Shown: piece by piece, positions 42,520 to 53,929 of the stretch
Position numbering within the stretch: position 1 is the stretch's first letter
Layout of the letters: the number at the start of each line of letters is the position of its first letter
Origin: Capitulum mitella
Lineage: Eukaryota; Arthropoda; Thecostraca; Pollicipedomorpha; Pollicipedidae
NCBI GenBank assembly: GCA_030062745.1
Contig: CP099839.1
Location: forward strand, 6,743,115 to 6,807,114
Reading direction: 5' to 3'
Length of the DNA stretch: 64,000 nucleotides
The notes under the pieces: model-generated
Told to the model about the DNA's origin: nothing
What the model saw: the letters and a program-made list of their open reading frames with translations, nothing else
The model's database searches: none
Made by a program: the position numbers and the translations under genes

Positions 42520-43050
42520 TAAACTGTCGGCCGGGGTCAGGTAATACCGGCCCATTAGCTCACAATTTCTGGCTCATCGGCGGCCGTAATACAAGCAAAT
42601 GCAATTTCAATAATTGGCTTTAATTGTCGTGCGCTAGAAAGTCGACTCGGCCGGCCCGTGGCCGCACGCCGGCTGGGGCGCAGCAGCCATTGCTCGTGGG
42701 GCCGGGCCACGAGTCGTAATGACTTGCAGTCATAATTTAATGACCGCCTTTGTGCGGATCTGCCAGCCGTTGTTTACGGCCGCTGCATGCTGAAGGAGGG
42801 GTTTCGCCGGCCAATCAGGTGCAGGCAATGATGTGGCAACGCGGCGCGGCGGCCGGGACGGACGCCGCGCCGGCCGGCGGCGGCACAGGTGGCACCGCGG
42901 CGCGACCCTGCCGCGCCCGCCGACCGGCGCGCGACCGGCGCGGCCGAGCGCGCTCGCACCAATTACAGAGGCCATTCGGACGCCGACGATTTGGACGCCA
43001 GACCGTGTTCAAACACAGACGGCGTCTCAAGGTCGGAGCCGCAAACTGCC
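42520..43050. promoter_or_regulatory. GC island with two homeodomain-site clusters
   Basis: A+T cores at about 42590-42640 (gcaaatgcaatttcaataat, ggctttaattgtc) and 42710-42745 (cgtaatgac, then GTCATAATTTAATGAC at 42729-42744, an inverted GTCAT/ATGAC pair). The right half is nearly pure G+C. Confidence 0.4.
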
Positions 43051-44532
43051 CATGGACGGGCGGTCTCTTTCAGCTGTGTATTTTTTCTCATGTTGAAAGC
43101 AAAGACTTAGCCGGCAGGCCAGCTAATGCGTTGAGAATCTCTCACACAATTTACTCTGTAGAGACACTAAAGATCGTAAATCATGCTATTATGTAGGTGA
43201 TAAAAGAACCAGAATACGATATACCTGGATCCGGATACGCGCCCAATGGTCAATTAGGGCGTGCCACATGTCTGTATCAGCTGAAGTTGGTCGGGACGAA
43301 ACCAGTGAAAGGCAATGGCGTTTTGTCCTTTATTGTCACCGAGGACAATACCATTCGTAACAACAGAAAAAATCGGATGATGGACCCCAAGAAAATAAAG
43401 ACATATAACAGAAACCTTTGATGAACAGAAAATTGATCATTTCATATGATTTCCCTTGTGCCAAGTGCCACAACCAACTAATACTTAGATTATTTGTGGA
43501 GCACATAAATTACAAGGAGATCATGTTGTTCAGAGCACTTTGTGGGTTGCGCCTTTGCCAAGATGTTGGCATTCAGACAACATAATTTGTGCGTAAGCAT
43601 GTGACAGATGTACAGCACTCTGTTTACTATTTACTGACTATTTACTGAAAATGGGCGTGGAAGTAAAGTCGATGCATCACTGCAAAAAATATCTTTATAA
43701 TGACAAGGACCATTATACGTATATCATTGTGCAAAAACTGAGCTCCTTAGATTATCAACAACCGTTATCCACTTCGGACAGATCCAACCTATTCGAAACT
43801 TAAAACATCATCAGTTTCATAAATTCAACGCGTCCCGTCATAGTTCTCTTGCCCGAACACGCCACCATGGGGGTCTAATTGATACCCCTCCCTGAAATCC
43901 GAAATGATGGTGAATGTGAGCCGAGCATGGCTCCGTTGCATAACTCCTTCCTTGGCTTTTCTGAGACCAACCTATCTGCCATTAGTGGAGACAGGTAAAA
44001 ACATTTAGGTTTACGTCACTTTTTTGTCCGTTTGGTGGCTCTAAGTGTCCAAGAAACTCGGGTATCGCTCAGATATTCTGTTCCTGAAAATGCTGTGCAA
44101 TGTCAAAGGAGAGACATCCGAAAGTAATCCGAGGTCATGTCAGGCCATGGCTCACTCTGGTGTTTATGCGCCTGCTGCCGGACGGTCAGGCGGTGACCAA
44201 CGCGTTTAAGCTTTAATATCTAAAAAAACGGATTTTAAAACATAAAACAGATTGATAGTTGCCGACCACTTTTTGGAAAGGTTCTAGGAGTGCCAAAATC
44301 CTCAGTTAAATCCCAAAAAAATGTTCAGGAAAAATTAACTGGGTGGTCACATTCACCCCCATGACGGGACAGGTTGTCTCAATTCCGACTCTTTTTCAGG
44401 GTAGTTTATGTCCATTCTCTTTACATCACGGGGATACTCGGTTAATCTAGACTGAATACATGCCAAAATTGAAGGGTAAATTAGCCATTGTATCATAACA
44501 ATGACATATACACTTAACACTACCATTACAGC

Positions 44533-44554
44533 AAACTGTCTATGTAGACAGTTT
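44533..44554. repeat. Perfect 10-bp inverted repeat, 2-nt spacer
   Basis: AAACTGTCTA (44533-44542) and its complement (44545-44554), just left of a longer hairpin. Confidence 0.7.
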
Positions 44555-44561
44555 CTGTAAG

Positions 44562-44637
44562 CATTGGTTTCAGCCATTCGAAAGTCAAATAATAGTTGTA
44601 CAACCACTGTTTGATATTCGAATGGCTGAAACCAGTG
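44562..44637. ncRNA. Near-perfect 76-nt hairpin, candidate small-RNA precursor or miniature palindrome
   Basis: Arms 44562-44598 and 44601-44637. The outer 18 bp (44565-44582 with 44617-44634, tggtttcagccattcgaa) are perfectly complementary. The inner stem has three mismatches and a few G-U pairs down to a minimal loop at 44599-44600. Size and bulge pattern fit a pre-miRNA, but the sequence is not one I recognise and the tiny loop is atypical. A short palindromic element is the main alternative. Confidence 0.3.
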
Positions 44638-47600
44638 ATTCATGCTTCGCCGCAAATCCGTCATAGCCACAAATTCGTTCTCCTTGCTAACCGAAACAAT
44701 GCATAGCCATCTACCAAGGTATGAACGTTTAAACAGTGCAAACATTTTGAATCCGGCCGTACAATTAAGGCTCACGGTACATGCTTTTTCCTGTTGCCCC
44801 AGGTCACGCTTAATACCATTTTCAGGCATCGTTTACAGGCTGGAACGTTATCAGTCGCGAGCGATTTTAAATGCACAAAGACGCTCTTGGCTACTGTGAG
44901 ATGTTTTTAGGAACTGTGCCGTTGCGTAGTCACAGAAAGCAATGTCAAACTGATGGAGACATAACGATGTTACAGTTGTTTTAACTTGCCGGGCCTCTTG
45001 TTGAATATATGATTTCTGAAGAATAGACTCATCTGGCTATTGATTTTAAGTTGATACACCTTTCAAAAGGCCGTCTGTTGCAGAATTAAAATTAATCTGC
45101 ATATTCACCGAATTGCCATAACTTGGCCAATGGCCAATAGCCCCGCGCGGTTGGTAAGCCGTGCGGTATCATGCGGTTTGTAACGACATAATGCAATGGA
45201 CGGAAGGTCTTGGGATCAGTACTGCTTCTGGTAGCTTAACTGGCCCCAACTCCATCATAAGGTAATGCACTATGGCGCTGACAACCTTGCATTCCTGCAT
45301 GCTCCTTTGGAATGCCGCTGTAACACTTTTAACTCAAACTGAGACTTAAGACGCTGAAACTTCACGGATCATTGATTCGCCTACTAGCGACTTGACATTC
45401 GTAGCTAGCAAAGATATTCATAGCTTTACAATCGAGTATATCCTGGCTGCACTGTTGTGTCTAATACCTCATTGTTCGATGGTGTGAGTTCCGAAGTTCG
45501 AAAGTTTAAATGTATAATCACAGCAAATGCGTGAAATACCCGATAAGCAAACATAAAATTTTCTGAAGCAAAAATATTACCCTTGAAGAGCAACTGCTAC
45601 CTGGCAAGTGTTAACAAGCTAAAAGCAGAAACCTAAAATATTGTTCTTTGTTTAAGCACGTTCACCCTTCCATGGTCATAATCGGCGTTTTATCGATAGT
45701 TAACCAATAGTTCCAACCACTATTTATGATCTGCTTTCGTTTATATCCGGCCGCAAAGGCGTGCTGATAACAACGTAGCACGTGGTTTCTTCGGCTAAAG
45801 CTCTTCGTGGCAGAAAAATTATCGTTTGCCTGGCCCTTTGTGAACTATTAGCAGTTTCTCGCAGCCGTATGTTGGTTGAACATTGCCCGACATAGGATCC
45901 AATGTGACCCCTCCAATTTATTAGTTTGCATAAGAGCCCCGAAAAAAATGGAAATTAGAACAATGAAAATACCTTCGGGCCAATTCTGAAGCCATCATAC
46001 ATCGAGCACGTGCGTTCTTATTGAAAAACTGAAATTCGAGAGATATTATACGGCCTGATGTGAGACGATACCTCATCCTTCAGATTTCACTCTCTTAAGT
46101 GAATACGAGCATTTTCCCATTCAACCATAGCACTGAAATGGGTCTCAGTGCTGCTGACATGGCAAGCTTTCAATTTTCTTTACTGAAAAAAATCGACAGG
46201 CCTGTCGAACCCTTTGTGGAATGTTACTGAATCAATTCATGTTTTGAAAGCTGTTATTAAGGTTCAATAAAGGAACAGATGCTCTGCACTTTCAGTATGA
46301 CATATATCTACTGATGATGAAATGTAATTGCAAGTCTATGCCGACTTCCGTGTATCGTTGGCCGCAATGCAAAGCCTATTTCGTACATTGCCAGTTCAGC
46401 TTTTTCTGCGCATGCACATTGTATTTCTGGGCTATTCATGAAACATTCCGATTACTTATTTAAAACAAGTCGTCTGTTTCTTATTTTCATATTCCCGTTA
46501 GTGTTCAAGGGATATTTTTCCGTACATTCAGTAACGCTAGATAAGTGCTGTCCAAAAGGATGCGTGTTGTCATTATCCTCTCTGAATAATCAAAGCCTGT
46601 TTATTTCCTTCCCTCTGCTTTAGTCTGGTACCATTCACCCTCACAAGCATAGGGGATAGGTACAACCCTTCTGAGCTTTTTCGCAAGTCGTCCTACAATG
46701 ATTACTCCGATCGTTCTTAAATTTGGTATAGCTGAGTTAAAGAAAAACATTTTATGTAATCTATACAAATTTCAGACCAGTGTCATGAGAGTTCACTGAG
46801 TTGTGATCTCTTATTTGAGGGCATGCTTTAAAAAAATCAAGATACTGGGGATGGCGTCATCGTTTATCAAACGGTTTCAGCGTTGCACATTGCCCACACC
46901 TGCCCAGTCTTACGCATAGGTGTCACTCATAGTGTCAGTGATCTCACTTAGATACTTCTTTTGGTCAAGATTACCTTAACTCAAAATCATGAGTTGATGT
47001 TAGTGACCATTTGAATGTTTTGGCTCGGATGAGCATGAAGTGACATGGGGCGGTCGTATATATATATGTAGGAAAGATATTTTGAGGTCCTATTACTCGC
47101 CAGAAGTCCTTCTGGGCCCCTCAAACAGGTTACGTCACACAGGATCCAGTGGAAACCAGAATCCATCGCTATAATCTTCTGTCATGTCGCCCGTAAATTT
47201 GCTGTGTGACTTAAACAGTCCAAATGCAATACCTTCGTACAGCCAAGAAACCATGCTACACACAGAATTATGGCACGCACTTTATTTGCACGGTCCCAAA
47301 AAAAACGCGGCAAAAAATGACAATTAGATATGGCCCAGAATAGCGCACTTGACCAAATCATTCCACATCTATTTTAACATAATCATCTTCCTGTCTCATG
47401 AGTATTCATTAAAAGCAAATATAGAACCCTTTCTCATTTAAATGAAGGCTTAAGAATGACAGCAAAACAAGCGAAGTGCATTTACCATGGCATATATTAT
47501 TTAGACAATTTGCCTTGTACTGTGTTTATATTCCAGCGTATAATTTGCATTGTATTTCCAACCTTGTTTACCCGCCCTTACCGGGTCGTTTTTATTTGCA

Positions 47601-48690
47601 TTAAGTGTTTGGACACATGTTTGCAATATATGGCTATCTTTGGAAAGGACGCAGCCATAGTTTTACGCATTTTCTTTAACGCCAAAACGTGAAAACAACA
47701 GAAAGAAATGATGACAGGCAACCTATGTGCAAAAAAGTCATGAGAGTCGTTGAGGAAATGTCTAGCAACACACGTGATATGTGTCGATTTGCTCCCTTGA
47801 ATTTAAGCACACAGAATTAACACTGCTTTAGCATAGGAGGACTTCATGTTCACAGCTACTTCGGTTAGAAATCAGCAAAACAGACAATGCCTTTATGCAG
47901 CATGACCTTTCGCTTTACAAAATGTGGCACAGTGTGTTTCAGTATTGCCGAATGAAGCAGGAAATGCATTTTACTGTGAGCACATAGCTGAGTCTATTTC
48001 TGGGTCCGTAAAAAATACAGATAAGCTGTAATGAATATCTGACAATACAATAATATGTCAACGTATGTACTTGGAAACTTTCGCATCACAGATGACAAAT
48101 GAAACTATTTTCATATAATTTCCGCCATCGGCCAACGTATTCCATCCAGTTCTTTGCAATGCGGAACCGTTCATTCAAACATCATTCCGGAAACATCAGC
48201 AATATGGAGTAGACTGCCGCAAGCAGCACCTCAACCGTGCGTGTGCTGGTCTTCCCGACCTAACAATGGATAGGTGGGTCATTTGCTGCGGCGCTCGCGC
48301 CAGGTATTTGGCCCGAGGGTCAGCTGGAAGCTGACCGGGAGAGGGCCATGCTCATTATCTTGAGGTCGTATCGTGCCAGTAAGAACACGCTAAACATTAT
48401 TACAATCTTATCCATCACCCGGGGTCGCGATCTGGTGCGGGATCAGGCTTCGTAAAACAAAGTTCTGTAGTTGCGAACTCCGATTTCAAACATCATCCTA
48501 AGGAAACTTTTGGGTTACTTTACATAAAAGCGTGAAGCGCACTTTAACTCTGGGGAACGATCTAATTTAGACACTGGAGAATAAAGCCTACGTTTTAGTG
48601 ATACATGAAACAAACGCATTTTTGGCATATCAATGGGTTCGAAGAAACAACAGCCGTCCGACGAAATTGATGGGATAAAATTAACTTCTA

Positions 48691-48894
48691 TCAGAGGTTA
48701 TGATGGTCAGGATAAAACAATCATTACTAGAATTTCTCTTGCTTTTGTGGGCAGTATAAACCATTTATCTGGGGCAGAGAAGCATACTCGTATCAGAGGT
48801 CAACATGATCAGGATAAAACAAACACTGTTGAAATTTCCCAACTTTTAGTGACACAGTCCAATCATTCTTGGGAAGGGAAGCACATTTCACGGA
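48691..48894. repeat. 102-bp tandem duplication
   Basis: Two diverged copies registered by tcagaggt (48691, 48793) and tcaggataaaaca. The unit length is a multiple of three, so an open frame runs through both, without a recognisable domain. Confidence 0.75.
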
Positions 48895-50364
48895 ATACCG
48901 CGCAAGCACAGATAGTTTGTGCTCTTGTTTCTCCCCGCATTCTATATTCGGGCACTATAGCTGCTCACCTTGCTAAGGGAAAGTTTCCTTGACCCCTGGC
49001 AATATACTGCAACTGAAGATGATTGTAGAGGTACAGGGATCATCAAACTATTTGACAACTGATGATATCTTCAGCGTTCGAATCCTCTCCATGCCATTTT
49101 ACACAAAAGAGATCTTTGATTATAATCAATGAAAAAGAACATTCGTAAAATTTGACGTGGTAAAATCAATATGCGGAAAACTGTCTGTTGGCGGGGCGTA
49201 TCTTTTCAGCACCAAATACGTGTAAATTTCTGCAAAATGACGTAAAATCAATATACGTGTTCGTTCCAAGTGAGTGACAGAATATATGTTCTCATTCCAT
49301 CCTCATGACTTAAGTTGACCTCATGACCTCGTGGTGTCCGCAAGTTTGGAACAGGCCCAATGCAACTTCTATCAAGTGCAGCTAGTCATCTTTAATTTGG
49401 TAATTTCTCGTGAAAAGGGATTTATAAGCCTCGTATTCACGTCAACGAAAATCAGCCAGAAACACCTTTCATCATCCCGGGAAATGTGTCGGTCTCAATA
49501 GAGTGATGGAGACGGTTTGGCTAGAGTCCGTTTGACCAGTTATGGCCATTGTGGAGCTGTGATGGGATTGGTATATGGTGGTCATATGCGATAATAGATG
49601 TTTGAGTGGCACATTAATGCTGACGGAAACAGAGTAAATGGGGCACGGTTTTGAGCATTCTGAAGAAGAGGGGATTGCTGCCCGTTCACAATGACCAATG
49701 TGCTCATAAAAGGAACTCATTGGCGCAAAATTTACACCACTGTTGGTAAGCGTGATCAGTTAAACCATATTTATAGCCGGTGTTCCATATAAAATAACAC
49801 TAAAACAATTACCTTTAAACCAGTTGCGAAATGAGTTGCATGAAAACGTTTCCGCATAGGACACCAGAAGATAAGCCAACCAAAAAGATCATGTCAAAAT
49901 TGACGCTCTAGGCTGCGTCAGTTGTGCCTGCGTGGCACGGAAATAGGGTTTTTTTAGCCTTATGACGTTGCTTTGAAGACAAGCGATTTTAGACACAAAG
50001 AAAGCTTGCATCTCAAAGAGGGGAACATACACATGTCCTCGGACCTCCTATAAATCAAGCGCCATTACATGCCAATCCGATTTATATGCCGCTGTCCCGA
50101 AAATTAGCTCTCTTTGCCAACGTCCAGTCATTTCACATTAAGCACAAATGGCCCCATGTAAACTGCATGCACCTTTGGCAGCTGAAGTGATATATAAAGT
50201 GACATTTCGGCTTTCTTTGGACGTTTTCCCGTGACCTATGATCAGCGGCGTGGGCAAGGAGATGGCTTCCCCAGGCGGCATATCTCCTTCCTTGGGCCCA
50301 GCAGACCCCCATCGCCGGGGTCCGAGAGAGCTTCCCACAGAATAACTGACGCAGCCTTCTGCAC
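48895..50364. other. A+T-rich intron sequence, no gene seen
   Basis: A GTTCGAATCC box near 49075 lacks a surrounding cloverleaf, so no tRNA is called. Confidence 0.5.
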
Positions 50365-50640
50365 ATGGGTTCTGTTCTCCGAGAGGCTCTCAAAGAGGTC
50401 TCCAAAAGACAGGCCTCGACGGCCATCCGGAAGGCCTTGAAGACCATTTTGGATGTTTCTGGAGCCCTCAGGAAGGCCCCGGAGGCCGCTCTGGAAGGTG
50501 TCGGAGGCCCCTTCGGGGCTCCAAAGGTCTCTTCAGAAAGGCCTCGGGTCCTTTTGAGAAGTATCACAGGCCTGATTTTCGAAGAAGTGTCGGAAGCCCT
50601 TGAGAAGGCTTCAAAGGCTGCTTTATGAAAGCCTCCGAGA
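50365..50640. repeat. Second block of the degenerate 21-bp minisatellite
   Basis: ggcc-rich units about 21 bp apart give a seven-residue rhythm in translation on either strand, as at 24400-25760. It is shorter and more diverged. Confidence 0.6.
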
Positions 50641-50804
50641 CCGCTTGAGAAAGCCATGGGGGTTCCTTGAGGATCTTCTCCTTAAAAAATCCTGGCTATG
50701 GAGGTGTTCGTAAGTACCCACTGCCGTGAGAAAAAAGGAAAGCAGATGCGGTGTCGAATAATGTGATCCATTTCACTGGTGGTCGGCTGCGGCATTGGTC
50801 GTAA

Positions 50805-51200
50805 GATACCACGAGCAATAGTGTCGTTATAGTGATGTCCATTTTGGAGGGTTTCCACCCCCGCGTGAGTTGACAGATGGTCCAAAAAGCACAACAAACG
50901 TAATCACTACATGGGCGTCGTTGGCTGGTTTGAAGGACTATCGGTTGCCACCGAGTCTCTGCAAGATCGAAGAGTGGCGATGGCCTCTGTTTGCTCGCGT
51001 AATGGATACAGGAGCTCGAAATGCATGGGTTCTCTACAAAAGAAAGGGCGAGTATCCGGAGACGTCGGTGGACGTGCCGCAGTTTTTTTGGAAATTGACA
51101 CGTGAATCAGATGCAGCCTGCAGATCGGCATTTAGGAGTCAGTGCAAAAATCTCTACGTTGGACTTCAGGGCACTGAACCAAGTCCGCTACGACCAGAGG
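50805..51200 (+). pseudogene. Relic of a piggyBac transposase (C-terminal part)
   Basis: Pieces in three reading frames follow the order of a piggyBac-family transposase. An NSVV..MS..EGFHP segment comes first (from about 50820). RWSKKHNKR then follows with MGVVGWF (about 50878-50931), corresponding to the GMGGVDxFD motif. Next is EWRWPLF....D....NAWVLY (about 50967-51040), corresponding to the KWWWPLF....D....NAW.LY block. A later LDFR motif lies at about 51158. At least three frameshifts and a stop separate them. The N-terminal catalytic part was not found. The TTAA-flanked element at 22381 belongs to the same superfamily, but a direct parent relation is not shown. Confidence 0.7.
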
Positions 51201-51230
51201 GACCTCCTCATAGTGAGATCCCCCATCCCT

Positions 51231-51260
51231 CCAAAAAAAAAAAAAAACAAAAAAAAAAAA
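51231..51260. repeat. A-rich tract
   Basis: Nearly pure A, interrupted by C, immediately after the transposase relic. A separate T-run lies near 51940-51953. Confidence 0.8.
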
Positions 51261-52440
51261 CACCAAACTACAGGGATGCGTAAAGTTTACTTTGTGTTTT
51301 TAGGCCCTGGGCAACTAAAAAGCCGAAGTTGGCGCTCTCAGATGATGTTACCTTGCTTGCGATCACGCAAAATCTTGTCTTCACATACACAGACCGACAA
51401 ATAATTTTGCGAAACAAGAGCAGGTTGACGTTGTTACAGACTGTCGGATATCGGGCTTTTCCCATACGCATCGGGTTTTTACTTTGTAAAAAACTAAAGT
51501 GTTATGAAGCAGATCCGTTAGATATCCGCAATGATTCTTGAATAGCTCACTGAGCCCATTGAGTTCAAGTGCTCAGCAGCCTACTGGGTCTGAGCATACC
51601 CAGGTTCAGCCGTCGCAAGTCAGGCTTTACCTGTGCTGTTCTGAGGGCTTCCATAAAAGGGCTGAAGGAATGGCCCTCAGAAAAATGATGATGTCGACAA
51701 ACCATAGTCTTAGCCTCACGGTGACGGCATGACACGTGGAGTCACATGGAGCTTTTCTACCGAAGTGTCATGATGTTCACTTTCATCATATCGGGGAAAA
51801 GTGCGTACGTAAACGTAGATCCCGTTCACAAGATGGCTCAGTTTGCGATGTAAGTCATTGTGTCGAGGTATTTGACTTGTAAAGAATGTCGATAAATTTA
51901 TTCTATGCACGTGAATTGCTGCTGATATCAAACTCTTTCGTTTTTTTTTTTTTGCTACAAATCACAGGCTTTGTTACGTTATTCATGCTACATGTCCCAA
52001 TTTGCGTTTATTCCCCTGGTATAGACTGCATAGTTCAAAATTCTATTTTCTCAACGGACGCACTCATTGGGCCAGTCAAGTGCAACTGAACTACTGAGGA
52101 ACAAAACTTTTCCAGCACGTCTTTGTCTGGTCATTAGTGGGTAATAAATTAGTCCATGACTGGCGAGATTTCTTGAGCAAAATGTAAAAGCATGGTCCAA
52201 GATATTTGTGATTTCCGGACGGCCCTCCCGGGTGAGACGGAAGTGACGATGACGCCTTCAAAGTGTCGCGAATCCCCGCGGCACGGCTCTCTCGTGCCGC
52301 ATTGCGACTTTATGCCCCCTAGTTCCGGGAGTCAAACTCTGGTCCTTCGCCGTGCGTCTGACGTAGCTCCACGAGACATTACTGGCTCCGGCAACGTCAG
52401 ATTTTATGATCACACGAGGCCGTTCGCCTGACTCCCTCTG
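51261..52440. other. A+T-rich intron sequence, no gene seen
   Basis: Nothing recognised beyond the T-run near 51940. Confidence 0.5.
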
Positions 52441-52760
52441 CCATAACCCCTCTACAGACAAGTCGTCAACGGCTACCGCTCAACCCCGGGGCCGACCGCT
52501 GCTGCCGCGGCGTTTGCACTCTGTCCCGCGGGCCGAGTTTCGTAGTTTAACCAACTTCCAAAAGATGGCAGCACAAGCCGGCGGCGGGAGATTCGAAGGC
52601 TCGACGTCGGCCGCGGCGCGACAACGAGCGCCGCCTGGTGGCTGGCTGTGCAACTAGGCGGCGGCCAGCGGGCGCATCGTCGCGAGTCGCCCCGAAGAAG
52701 CCGGACTGGGGAGCGCGAGCTTTATCGAGAAGTGAAATTGTCGGGGCCATTTGAGTCTGC
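52441..52760. promoter_or_regulatory. GC island with AAGATGGC site
   Basis: CpG-rich, with AAGATGGC (52562-52569; GCCATCTT on the other strand, YY1/Pho-like). Confidence 0.3.
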
Positions 52761-53929
52761 TGTGCGCTGATTTGTGAAAGTTTGCCTCTTGGACGGGAAG
52801 CATAACAGAGCACTACCTTCCCCTTTAGCAAAAAAGGCGAAATTCTGGGTCGATCATTGGCGGCATTACTATATGGCAAACTGGGCATCACACACGATGA
52901 TACAAATGGCTGAAAAGTCATTTTCGTACGATATGCTAATGTCCTCAAACACACACGAGCCACTCACCTTTTCGACGACATTCAAGGCCTCCAAATTCAA
53001 AAGGGGACGACAAGGCAAGAAAGTTGCGCTGACTAAAAACGTCAACAAAATCAACATCACATATGTTTCGTGTATATTACTTCATTACATGTGCAAGGAA
53101 AGATCTTGACAGGAGTATTGGCGTGGCAAGTAATCCAACAGGAGGTGAAGTAGCTTCCTTATAACCAACAAGCCCTTAGAGTGCGTGCTAAGACATTCAC
53201 AAATTGTTGGGGTTCAGAACCCTCAAATACGAAGGGTCTCCAACCATACGCACATCAGAACATTAATGCACATTCGTCTCATGCGAGACCATGCACAATG
53301 ATTTTGAAAAATGGACTTGCACGAACACAGAGAAGCGCCTTATGTTTGCAATTACAGAAGACCATTGCATAACTACGTGCTTCCAAAACCAGATGTGAAG
53401 CCAGCAAATTTGACATTTGGTTGATAACAGCCTTGAGTCAAACCACGATGGAACTAAGAGCCGTCGCTCTTGAATGCGCATCTTCTACATGTATAATTTT
53501 GATAACTAATGATGCAAAAAAATCCTCCGAAACAGTGGCAATCGACCGTAAAGTCTCGATGGGTGCACACGCTCGTGCAAGTCATCGACAGAAAGCAGTC
53601 GGATGGCGGCAGAGGCTTTGTCAGGCGGGGTGCAGGCCGTGGCTGGAGCAGCGGTGGCTGGCTCTTCAGCGGAGAGACAAAGGTAGCGGTTGAAACTCCC
53701 CAGGCTCGTAATCGCCAGGCGTAAACCATCCGAGCGCAGCCACTTTGGCTTCTTTTGCGCGCCTAAAAGGCGGTCGGCGTGGGTCTTGCAGTCACACATG
53801 TCGGGAAAATTAATGACCTGCCTATGTGCTGACCGGAAAAAAAGACAAGAATAAAGGCGCATGAAAACGCGCGCATGAATCAAATTCTGCATTATCCGTG
53901 CATAGCTCCTCGGTCTCAGACACAGCCAC
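52761..53929. other. Intron sequence, no gene seen
   Basis: A+T-rich, with a moderately GC-rich part near 53560-53720. No domain recognised. Confidence 0.45.

Larger units (their letters stand above)
43051..48690. other. A+T-rich intron desert
   Basis: No GC island, gene or transposase in 5.6 kb. The only structures are two hairpins near 44.5 kb. A 158-residue minus-strand frame at 44353-44829 overlaps the hairpin and matches nothing recognised. Confidence 0.5.

Noticed and set aside
44353-44829. 158-residue minus-strand frame with a hydrophobic stretch
   Set aside because: Long for A+T-rich DNA, but it crosses the 76-nt palindrome, matches no known family and has no supporting context.
48633-48992. 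119-residue frame with an internal 34-residue repeat
   Set aside because: Explained by the 102-bp tandem duplication; no domain.
49020-49105. Possible tRNA from a GTTCGAATCC box
   Set aside because: No acceptor stem, D-arm or anticodon arm could be drawn around it.
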